Assembly: GCA_964533945.1 (NCBI GenBank)
Contig: CAZHPA010000048.1
Coordinates: 1 to 13,108, forward strand
DNA: 13,108 nucleotides
Origin: CAZHPA01 sp964533945
GTDB taxonomy: Bacteria; Bacillota; Clostridia; Lachnospirales; WRBF01
Direction of reading: 5' to 3'
Each line of letters opens with the position of its first letter. The stretch's first letter is position 1. Below are positions 7,138-13,108 of this stretch, piece by piece. A model generated the notes under the pieces. That model did not search any database and was not told where the DNA came from. It saw nothing but the letters and a program-made list of their open reading frames with translations. A program made the translations under genes and the position numbers.

Positions 7138-9087
7138 TTACTCTCCAACATATAAAATAACAGTTGCTCCTTTATTAATTTCGTCGCCTTCAAGCGGAAA
7201 CTGATTTATAACTTTCGTTCCTTCGCCTTTAATAGAACATACAAGTTCTAAGCTTTCAATTTCGCTTTTAGCTTCAGCAACAGTTTTATCAACAAAGCTA
7301 GGTAAAATAATTGCTTTAACAATATCTAAATTTTGTTCGGCTTCTGTATAAACAGGCTTAATATTTAAATATGGAAGCGTATTTTCTAAAAGCTCTTTCA
7401 TAACAGGTCCTGCAACTTGCCCCCCATAATATGTGCCTTTCGGTTCATCTATTAAAACTAAACCTATAACTTTTGGGTCGTCTGCCGGTGCAAATGCCAT
7501 AAATGAAGCTATGTATTTTCCGCTGCGGCGGGGAAGCTTTTCGCTTGTTGCGGTTTTCCCGCCTATTTTATAGCCTGGAATGTATGTTTTGTTTCCTGTT
7601 CCTGCATATACAACACCTTCTAAAATTTCGCTCATAACTTTTGAAGTTTCGGGAGAAATAACTTGATTGCCTTGTTCAAATTCAAATTCGTGAACAATTT
7701 TTCCGTTTTCATCAATAAGTTTGGTTGCAAAATGGGGCGTAATTAATTTGCCGCCGTTTATAACAGATGAACCTGCCCTTAAAAGTTGTATTGGCGTAAT
7801 TTGAAACGATTGCCCAAAGCTCATTGTTGCAAGCTCAACAGGTCCCACTTTATCTAACTTATGCATAATGCCTACGGCTTCGCCCGGCAAATCTATGCCT
7901 GTTTTTTCATCAAAGCCAAAAGCGTCAAGGTATTTATAAAATGTTTCTGCTCCAAGTGCTTCTGCAACAAGCATAAAAACGGGATTGCAAGAATTATAAA
8001 CACCTTCTGTAAATGTTTGACCGCCATGCGCACGGGGAAATCTCCAGCATTTTATTTGCCGCCCTGCAACAACATGAAAGCCATTGCAGCTAAAAGGGCT
8101 TTGGGGTGCTACAACTTTTTCTTCAAGTCCGGCGGCTGATGTAAACACTTTAAATGTAGAACCTGGTTCATATGTATCGTTTATGCTAAAATTACGCCAC
8201 ATTTGGTTTAAGTAGTTATTTTTTTCTTCTGTTGTAAAGTGTTCCCAAGCCATTTTAAGTTCTGGAACGTTAATTTCAAATGGGTCGTTTAAGTTAAAAT
8301 CGGGCTTGTTTGCCATTGCGTATATTTCGCCGTTTTGAGGATTCATAAGTATTATTGCGCCACGCTTTGCGTTTTTAATTTCCACAATTTTTTCAATTGT
8401 TTGCTCGGCATATTGCTGCAACACTACGTCAATGCTTGTTACAAGGTTGTATCCAGGTTTTGGCTCTACACGATATTCTTGCCCACCTTTTGCCTCTCGC
8501 CCTCTAACATCTGTTTCGGTTAAAATTTTTCCGCTTTCGCCTTTTAAAAATTCGTCATATTTGGCTTCAAGCCCTATAATTCCTTGGTTATCTTTGCCAA
8601 CAAACCCAATAACATGAGAAGCAAGCGTATCATATACATAAATTCGTTTTATGCCTTCGTCAACAACAACACCAGGCAAATTCATTGCGCGTATTTCATC
8701 TGCAACTTCTTTGTCTACTTTCATTTTAATACGCTGCAAAGCAACTCTTTTGTTAACCTTTTCAAACACTTCGTTGTAATCTAAGTCAAGCTTTTGAGAA
8801 AGAACCGTTGCAACCGTTTCTTTATCTTTAATTTGATTATGTATGACGCTAATTGATGCAACGGTTTCTGTTTTTGCAATGCCAACCATATTTCTGTCTA
8901 AAATACTTCCTCGGTTTGGAGATATTACTCTATCTCTTGTTTGCTGCTCGTATGCTTTTTGCTGCAATGTTTCTCCTGTAACAAATTGTATGTAAAATAC
9001 TCTAATAATAAGTAAAAATACACATGCTTCAAAAATTGCCATTACAAGAAGCATTTTCTTTTTTGATAAAATACCCGACCTTTCCAT
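7138..9087 (-). CDS. spoVD: Class B penicillin-binding protein, SpoVD type, one PASTA domain
   Basis: Membrane-anchored D,D-transpeptidase. SpoVD cross-links spore cortex peptidoglycan and partners SpoVE. The 649 residues comprise a short cytosolic tail, one membrane helix (about 12-31), the PBP dimerisation region (NRGSILDRN at 58-66, then IIGLEAKYDEFL at 170-181), the transpeptidase domain, and a single C-terminal PASTA domain (about 595-649). Active-site motifs: S310xxK313 in EPGSTFK, S366-C-N368, and K511-T-A513. The third motif has Ala where most PBPs have Gly (KTG). I recall KTA in other clostridial SpoVD proteins, so it is probably functional. The tandem position after a PBP2B-type gene and before murE matches pbpB-spoVD-murE in B. 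subtilis. GAGGTG lies 6 nt before the ATG. A candidate sigma-E motif is upstream. Assignment as SpoVD rather than a second vegetative PBP rests on order and the single PASTA. Confidence 0.88.
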   Translation of the reverse strand: MERSGILSKKKMLLVMAIFEACVFLLIIRVFYIQFVTGETLQQKAYEQQTRDRVISPNRGSILDRNMVGIAKTETVASISVIHNQIKDKETVATVLSQKLDLDYNEVFEKVNKRVALQRIKMKVDKEVADEIRAMNLPGVVVDEGIKRIYVYDTLASHVIGFVGKDNQGIIGLEAKYDEFLKGESGKILTETDVRGREAKGGQEYRVEPKPGYNLVTSIDVVLQQYAEQTIEKIVEIKNAKRGAIILMNPQNGEIYAMANKPDFNLNDPFEINVPELKMAWEHFTTEEKNNYLNQMWRNFSINDTYEPGSTFKVFTSAAGLEEKVVAPQSPFSCNGFHVVAGRQIKCWRFPRAHGGQTFTEGVYNSCNPVFMLVAEALGAETFYKYLDAFGFDEKTGIDLPGEAVGIMHKLDKVGPVELATMSFGQSFQITPIQLLRAGSSVINGGKLITPHFATKLIDENGKIVHEFEFEQGNQVISPETSKVMSEILEGVVYAGTGNKTYIPGYKIGGKTATSEKLPRRSGKYIASFMAFAPADDPKVIGLVLIDEPKGTYYGGQVAGPVMKELLENTLPYLNIKPVYTEAEQNLDIVKAIILPSFVDKTVAEAKSEIESLELVCSIKGEGTKVINQFPLEGDEINKGATVILYVGE

Positions 9088-9101
9088 ATATACACCTCAA
9101 A

Positions 9102-9118
9102 TTTCTAGAAGTTTCTAG
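9102..9118. repeat. TTTCTAG direct/palindromic repeat upstream of spoVD
   Basis: TTTCTAG occurs at 9102-9108 and again at 9112-9118. The span 9105-9118 (CTAGAAGTTTCTAG) has 6-bp inverted arms around two bases, and TTCTAGAA (9103-9110) is itself a palindrome. It lies between the candidate promoter and the spoVD ribosome site, so it could be a protein-binding site. It is short, and no known regulator site is recognised. Confidence 0.3.
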
Positions 9119-9142
9119 CTGTATATATTTTATTAAGCCTTG

Positions 9143-9154
9143 TGTATGTGTATG
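9143..9154 (-). promoter_or_regulatory. Tandem CATACA, possible sigma-E -10 element of spoVD
   Basis: On the minus strand CATACA occurs twice in a row (9154-9149 and 9148-9143) in the 79-nt gap before spoVD. The sigma-E -10 consensus is close to CATACA-T, and spoVD is under sigma-E in B. subtilis. A transcript from here would have a leader of about 50 nt. The weakness is the -35: ATATT-like elements are present (AAATATT at 9162-9156; AAATAAT at 9172-9166) but none sits at the usual 13-15 nt spacing with a good match. A weak sigma-A reading (TTGCAT, 19 nt, TAAAAT) also exists. Confidence 0.33.
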
Positions 9155-9166
9155 CAAATATTTAGA

Positions 9167-11491
9167 TTATTTAACTTTGATTTTAACTTGCGTTCCGGTT
9201 TGAATTTTAGTTCCTGCGCTTGGTATTTGTTCAAAAACAGTTTTTTCTGCACTATTATTTCCATTTAATTCGAGTCTTCCGGCAGCGGTTTGCTCTTCTT
9301 CTGTTTCTTCTATTTCCTCTCCTATTTCCTCTTCAACATCTTCATCTTCATATTCGCAAACAATATTACCAAAATTACATGTTTCTAAAGTTTTAATAGC
9401 AGAAGATGAAGACATGCCAATTAAATTAGGCACAATTTCAAGAGAAACGTCGGTTTTGCTGTCGGAAATAGTTAAAATCACTTTCGAACCTTCTGAAAGT
9501 TTTGTTTCAGCTTTTGGCGTTTGCTGTTTAACAATATCTCCATTTCCTGAAATTGAATATTCAATGCCTAGTTCATTGGCTTCAACAACTACCGTTTTAA
9601 TATCTTTTCCAATAAATTCGGGAAGTTCGGTACCATTATGAGAATTTACGTAAACTTCGTCTTTTGGGTCAACTTCGCCTGTTGGTCTAATTCTTTTGTT
9701 ATTTATAATGTCTATAAATAATTTTTTAATTAAAGGGGCGGCTGTTGTTGAACCTTGCATATATTCTTTATATTCCTTGGGAAGATAAATAACTGCAAGC
9801 GCTATGTATTCAGGGTTTTCAACCGGTAAATATCCTATAAAAGAAACCGCATATAAATCATGGTCACGAGGAACTTGCTCGCCTGTTCCTGTTTTTCCCC
9901 CTATGTTATAGCCTTTAATTACGCCTTTTCTGCCTGTTCCGTCTGGCGAAACAACTTTTTGTAGTTCTTTACGCATAAAATCGGATGTTTCTTTTGAAAT
10001 AACTTTCCGAACAACTTTTTCGCTGTTTTCATAAACAACTCTGTTGTTTTTATCAATAACTTGAGAAACTATATATGGTTGCATTAAGTTTCCCCCGTTT
10101 ATAACAGCGGCAAATGCAGTAAGGGCTTGAATTGACGTGCAGTTAAACCCTTGTCCCATTGAGCCTGTTGCCAATTCAACAGAATTTAATTTTTCTATTG
10201 GGTTTAAAAGATTCGCTGCCGAAAATTCCCATGGCAAATCTATACCCGTTTTTTCTCCAAATCCGAAATCGTGTTGGTATTTAAAGAAAATTTCCCTTCC
10301 CATAACGGCCGAAATGTCCATCATTGCAACATTACACGAATTTGCAACAGCTTGCATTAAAGTTTGGTTTCCGTGCCCTTTTCTTTCCCAACATCTAATT
10401 TCTCTATCGCCAACATATTTTTTGCCTCCGCAATAATAAGATGAATGTTCATTAACAAGCCCTTCTTCTATAGCGGCAGAAACAAACATTGGTTTAAATA
10501 TTGAACCCGGTTCATAGCTTTTTGAAATGTTAAAATTTGTCCAAACTTCAAAAAGACGCTCAATTCGTTCTTTGTTTTCAAGCGCTTCAAGTTCTTCTTT
10601 CATAGCTATATTTCCTAAAAAGTCTAAGTTTTCTGGGTCGTTTGGGTTAAAGCTTGGATATTGCGCCATAGCCAAAACTTCTGCCGTGTTTGGATTCATA
10701 ACAATTACAGATGCATATTTAGGTTCAAATTCCATTCCGGCTTGCAAAACGGCTTCTTCGGCAAAACGCTGTATGTCTAAATCCAGCGTTGTTACTACTG
10801 AATAGCCGTCTTCCGGCTCGATTCTTGTTGTAACAACATTACTAAATGAATCATAGGTTTTGAAAATTCTTCCAGCTGTACCTGTCATTTCGCTGTTGTA
10901 TTGAGCTTCAAGCCCCCAATATGCGTCGCCCCTTATTAGCCCTAAAGCTTGTGATGCTAGGTTATCGAATGAATACTGCCTTATTGAGCCTGTTTCAAAG
11001 CTTATATGTTTTGCGCCTGTTGCCTCTAAATCCATTGCCGTTTGTTTTTCAATTTTTTTGGCAATTTTAAAATAATGAGTGTCTTGTGCCGGTCTTCCTT
11101 CGCTGTTTAATTTAATATATGAGTTTAAAATTTCAATAGGTATTTCTAAATATTGGTTTAAACTTTTAATTGTAAATGTTTTTACTTCTTCATCGGCTTT
11201 TGCAAGCTTTCTAACGTCTAATATTACATCATAAACAGGGCGGCTTACTGCAAGTGTTTTTTCGTTTCTATCTAAAATGCTTCCTCTAATCGGATTTATA
11301 TTTTTTTCAATGTTGTTTTGGTTAACTTGCTGCGAAACAGCAAGACGCTCATATTCTTCGCCATGAATATTTTTTATGCTAAATATTTGAATTAGCAAGC
11401 AAATTATTAGGGCAGTAAACGAAATACCAAGAAAAATTAGCTTGTTTCTGCTTAAAATCAATTCCTTTCTGGCTTTTTTAGAAATTTTCAT
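9167..11491 (-). CDS. pbpB: Class B penicillin-binding protein, PBP2B/FtsI type, two PASTA domains
   Basis: Division transpeptidase expected to partner FtsW and FtsL at the septum. The 774 residues are longer than most relatives. Seen in order: cytosolic basic tail, one membrane helix (about 18-38), NPIRGSILDRN (66-76) and YWGLEAQYN (191-199) of the N-terminal region, then the transpeptidase domain with S330xxK333 in EPGSIFK, S385-C-N387 and K533-T-G535. Two C-terminal PASTA domains follow: about 622-678 (ELPEFIGKD start) and 686-774 (VPNLIGMSS start). The second PASTA is split by an insertion of about 35 residues (713-748), of which the first part is almost only Glu and Asp. Two PASTA domains and the place after ftsL match PBP2B of Bacillus. 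All catalytic motifs are canonical. The ATG at 11491 has GAAGG close upstream. ftsL ends 58 nt before it, and that gap shows nothing else. Confidence 0.93.
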   Translation of the reverse strand: MKISKKARKELILSRNKLIFLGISFTALIICLLIQIFSIKNIHGEEYERLAVSQQVNQNNIEKNINPIRGSILDRNEKTLAVSRPVYDVILDVRKLAKADEEVKTFTIKSLNQYLEIPIEILNSYIKLNSEGRPAQDTHYFKIAKKIEKQTAMDLEATGAKHISFETGSIRQYSFDNLASQALGLIRGDAYWGLEAQYNSEMTGTAGRIFKTYDSFSNVVTTRIEPEDGYSVVTTLDLDIQRFAEEAVLQAGMEFEPKYASVIVMNPNTAEVLAMAQYPSFNPNDPENLDFLGNIAMKEELEALENKERIERLFEVWTNFNISKSYEPGSIFKPMFVSAAIEEGLVNEHSSYYCGGKKYVGDREIRCWERKGHGNQTLMQAVANSCNVAMMDISAVMGREIFFKYQHDFGFGEKTGIDLPWEFSAANLLNPIEKLNSVELATGSMGQGFNCTSIQALTAFAAVINGGNLMQPYIVSQVIDKNNRVVYENSEKVVRKVISKETSDFMRKELQKVVSPDGTGRKGVIKGYNIGGKTGTGEQVPRDHDLYAVSFIGYLPVENPEYIALAVIYLPKEYKEYMQGSTTAAPLIKKLFIDIINNKRIRPTGEVDPKDEVYVNSHNGTELPEFIGKDIKTVVVEANELGIEYSISGNGDIVKQQTPKAETKLSEGSKVILTISDSKTDVSLEIVPNLIGMSSSSAIKTLETCNFGNIVCEYEDEDVEEEIGEEIEETEEEQTAAGRLELNGNNSAEKTVFEQIPSAGTKIQTGTQVKIKVK

Positions 11492-11549
11492 AAAATTACC
11501 TTCTTTTTCTTTTTTTACTTAATTATCTTACTTTTAATATTTGCCAATT

Positions 11550-12017
11550 TTAATGCATAACGCCATAATTTTGCTTGGGAATTGTAATATAAATAATTTG
11601 ATGAGGCTTAGGCGTTGTCATACCAAGTTTTGATGTTGCAATTCTTTCAATTTCTTTTAAGTCGATATTTTGCGAAATTTGAGATTTTAGGGTAGTGTTT
11701 ATTTCTTGCACTTCTTTATATTCTTTGTTTAATCTTACAATTTCTAACCTTTTGCTTATAACAATTGTAATGCTGGTTACTATTCCCAAAATCCCAATAA
11801 AAACAATAAGGATTGTTAAAATGGTTTGAAACGAAAATTTTGCCTTATTGTCTTCAATTAATTTATAAATTAATTTAGGCTTACGTACCTTGCGTTTTTT
11901 AGGCGGTTGTTTTTTATATTCTCTTTTTTCCGCTTTTTCAATTTTTAAAGCTTCAGAAGTGCTTGAATAGTATTTTTTATATTTGCTTTTTAATTTACTT
12001 TGTTTAGTCAAGAGCAT
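11550..12017 (-). CDS. ftsL: Cell division protein FtsL
   Basis: Bitopic division-complex protein that, with DivIC/FtsB, activates the FtsW-PBP pair. The 155 residues comprise a long basic cytosolic tail (1-60, rich in Lys, with KKQPPKKRKVRKPK at 35-48), one membrane helix (about 63-88) and an extracytoplasmic coiled coil (about 90-120). They end in the FtsL-type motif IERIATSKLGMTTPKPHQ (123-140). Sequence identity in this family is low, so the call rests on topology, this motif and the place between rsmH and pbpB. Start: AAGGAG (12025-12020) overlaps the rsmH stop and is only 2 nt from the ATG at 12017. A TTG two codons later (12011-12009) would have an 8-nt spacing and may be the true start, which would change only two residues. 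Confidence 0.88.
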   Translation of the reverse strand: MLLTKQSKLKSKYKKYYSSTSEALKIEKAEKREYKKQPPKKRKVRKPKLIYKLIEDNKAKFSFQTILTILIVFIGILGIVTSITIVISKRLEIVRLNKEYKEVQEINTTLKSQISQNIDLKEIERIATSKLGMTTPKPHQIIYITIPKQNYGVMH

Positions 12018-12019
12018 CG

Positions 12020-12025
12020 CTCCTT
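12020..12025 (-). promoter_or_regulatory. Ribosome binding site of ftsL, unusually close to the ATG
   Basis: AAGGAG overlaps the rsmH TAA (12026-12024). It lies 2 nt before the ATG at 12017 and 8 nt before an in-frame TTG at 12011. The spacing leaves the start codon undecided and suggests coupling to rsmH translation. Confidence 0.55.
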
Positions 12026-12953
12026 ATAAAACTGCTTCGACAACTCTAAGTTTTGCAGACCTCGACCTATGATTATTTTCAATTTCACAAGAAGACGGAA
12101 TAATTGGCTTTTTTGTTATAATTTCAACAACTTGTTTTTTATGACAAATACATTTATTATAATCGATTGGGCAAGTGCAAGGATTTTTAAGTGTTTTAAA
12201 TGTATTTTTAACAATTCTGTCTTCAAGAGAATGAAAAGAAATAACACACAGTCTTCCTTCAAGTGTTAGGCATTTTGCTGCATCTTCTAATGCTTGCTCT
12301 AAAATAGAAAGTTCACCGTTAACTTCAATTCTAATTGCTTGAAATGTTCTTTTGGCAGGGTGTGGGCCGTCAATTCTTGCCTTTTTTGGAATTGCCGCTT
12401 TAATTACAGAAACAAGCTCGAATGTTGTTTTAATTGGGCTTTTAATTCTTTCTGCAATGATAAATTGCGCAATTCTTCTTGCAAAACGCTCCTCTCCGTA
12501 ATTTTTAATTATAGTATACAGCTTGTCCTCAGCATAATAATTTACGACATCAAAAGCCGAAAAGTCGTTTTCTAAATTCATTCTCATATCTAAAGGAGCA
12601 TCATGCATATATGAAAAACCACGGTAAGCTTCATCAAGCTGAAAAGACGAAACACCTAAATCAAGCAATATACCATCGACCTTTTCAATTTGCAGCTTAG
12701 TTAAAATATTTTTAATATTGCTAAAGTTTTCGTGTACAAAAATAGTTTTATTGCTGTATTCAGCCAAAACCTCTTTAACTCTTGAAATTGCCTCAACATC
12801 TTGGTCTATACATATTAACTTGCCGTTTTTAGACAATCTTTTTAAAATTTCTATTGAATGCCCACCCCCACCGACTGTTCCATCAATATATGTGCCATCT
12901 TCTTTAATTTTCAAGTTTTCTAAGCATTCGTAAAGCATTACCGGTATGTGCAT
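12024..12953 (-). CDS. rsmH: 16S rRNA (cytosine(1402)-N(4))-methyltransferase RsmH
   Basis: SAM-dependent enzyme (formerly MraW) that methylates N4 of C1402 in the 16S rRNA decoding site. The 309 residues are of usual length. Motifs: HIPVML (2-7), the SAM-binding DGTVGGGGHS (24-33), LLDLGVSSFQLDEAYRGFSY (96-115), the segment APLDMRM (119-125), NYGEERFARRIAQ (151-163), HPAKRTFQAIRI.VN (198-212), ISFHSLEDRIVK (238-249), the Cys cluster CTCPIDYNKCIC (259-270) and the C-terminal NNHRSRSAKLRV (293-304). The gene usually opens the dcw cluster after mraZ. AAGGAG (12964-12959) sits 5 nt before the ATG at 12953. It is the first gene of the visible run and ends 6 nt before ftsL. Confidence 0.97.
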   Translation of the reverse strand: MHIPVMLYECLENLKIKEDGTYIDGTVGGGGHSIEILKRLSKNGKLICIDQDVEAISRVKEVLAEYSNKTIFVHENFSNIKNILTKLQIEKVDGILLDLGVSSFQLDEAYRGFSYMHDAPLDMRMNLENDFSAFDVVNYYAEDKLYTIIKNYGEERFARRIAQFIIAERIKSPIKTTFELVSVIKAAIPKKARIDGPHPAKRTFQAIRIEVNGELSILEQALEDAAKCLTLEGRLCVISFHSLEDRIVKNTFKTLKNPCTCPIDYNKCICHKKQVVEIITKKPIIPSSCEIENNHRSRSAKLRVVEAVL

Positions 12954-12985
12954 ATTTTCTCCTTTAAAATCTTCCTTGTAAATTT

Positions 12986-13014
12986 ATTCTAATTCAAAAA
13001 AAGTTTAAAAACAA
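12986..13014 (-). promoter_or_regulatory. Possible sigma-A promoter upstream of rsmH
   Basis: On the minus strand TTGTTT (13014-13009), a 17-nt spacer and TAGAAT (12991-12986, 5 of 6 matches to TATAAT) lie just upstream of the rsmH leader. The -35 is weak (3 of 6), and AT-rich DNA gives such matches by chance. If real, the operon leader would be about 25-30 nt. Confidence 0.28.
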
Positions 13015-13108
13015 GCTAGAGTTTGCGACAAAAACTGTTTTAAAACTTCCCATGCTCCATATTCTCAAACTTAGTAAACTGAGAAAGCCAAACTAAATCA
13101 ACAACCCC

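Noticed and set aside
9294..9356. The CT-rich low-complexity run as a regulatory or non-coding repeat.
   Set aside because: It lies in frame within the PBP2B-type gene and encodes the Glu/Asp-rich insertion; no separate repeat unit is conserved.
13040..13108. A 22-residue open minus-strand frame at the right edge, possibly the C-terminus of an upstream gene.
   Set aside because: It is too short to separate from chance, and I recognise no family in it, so it is mentioned only as context and not listed as a gene.

Overview
The window is the division and cell wall (dcw) gene cluster of an endospore-forming, AT-rich Firmicute, most likely a member of Clostridia. Three things point there. The gene order matches the Bacillus/Clostridium dcw order (rsmH, ftsL, a PBP2B-type gene, spoVD, murE, murF, mraY, murD, ftsW/spoVE). 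Two division-type penicillin-binding proteins with PASTA domains lie in tandem. A spoVM-like sporulation micro-gene sits at the end of the run. MurE carries the DNPR signature of meso-diaminopimelate-adding enzymes, so the peptidoglycan is probably of the mDAP type. I cannot name a genus.

Layout: almost everything is on the minus strand and reads from right to left. At 13108-12954 there is a short leader with a possible promoter and no recognisable mraZ. Then come rsmH (12953-12024), ftsL (12017-11550), the PBP2B/FtsI-type transpeptidase (11491-9167), spoVD (9087-7138), murE (7018-5564), murF (5567-4182), mraY (4170-3217), murD (3199-1793) and ftsW/spoVE (1799-663). The genes are close or overlapping: murE/murF share ATGA and murD/ftsW overlap by 7 nt. 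The wider gaps lie before spoVD (79 nt) and before murE (119 nt). The first holds a repeated CATACA motif that may be a mother-cell sigma-E -10 element. The second holds a hairpin-forming inverted repeat.

Below ftsW, where murG, ftsQ and ftsZ are often found, there are instead two very small minus-strand genes. One encodes a 45-residue protein with two predicted membrane helices (602-465). The other encodes a 23-residue protein (432-361) that closely matches SpoVM, the amphipathic-helix peptide that marks the forespore surface for coat assembly. The run ends in a hairpin (340-366) that contains the spoVM stop codon. Converging on it from the left edge is the 3' end of a plus-strand gene of the DUF2225 family.

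Functionally, MurE, MurF and MurD build the UDP-MurNAc-pentapeptide and MraY loads it on the lipid carrier. A SEDS polymerase (FtsW/SpoVE) and its two partner transpeptidases (PBP2B for division, SpoVD for spore cortex) polymerise and cross-link the wall. FtsL scaffolds the division complex, and RsmH modifies the ribosome. SpoVM and SpoVD tie this cluster to spore formation.
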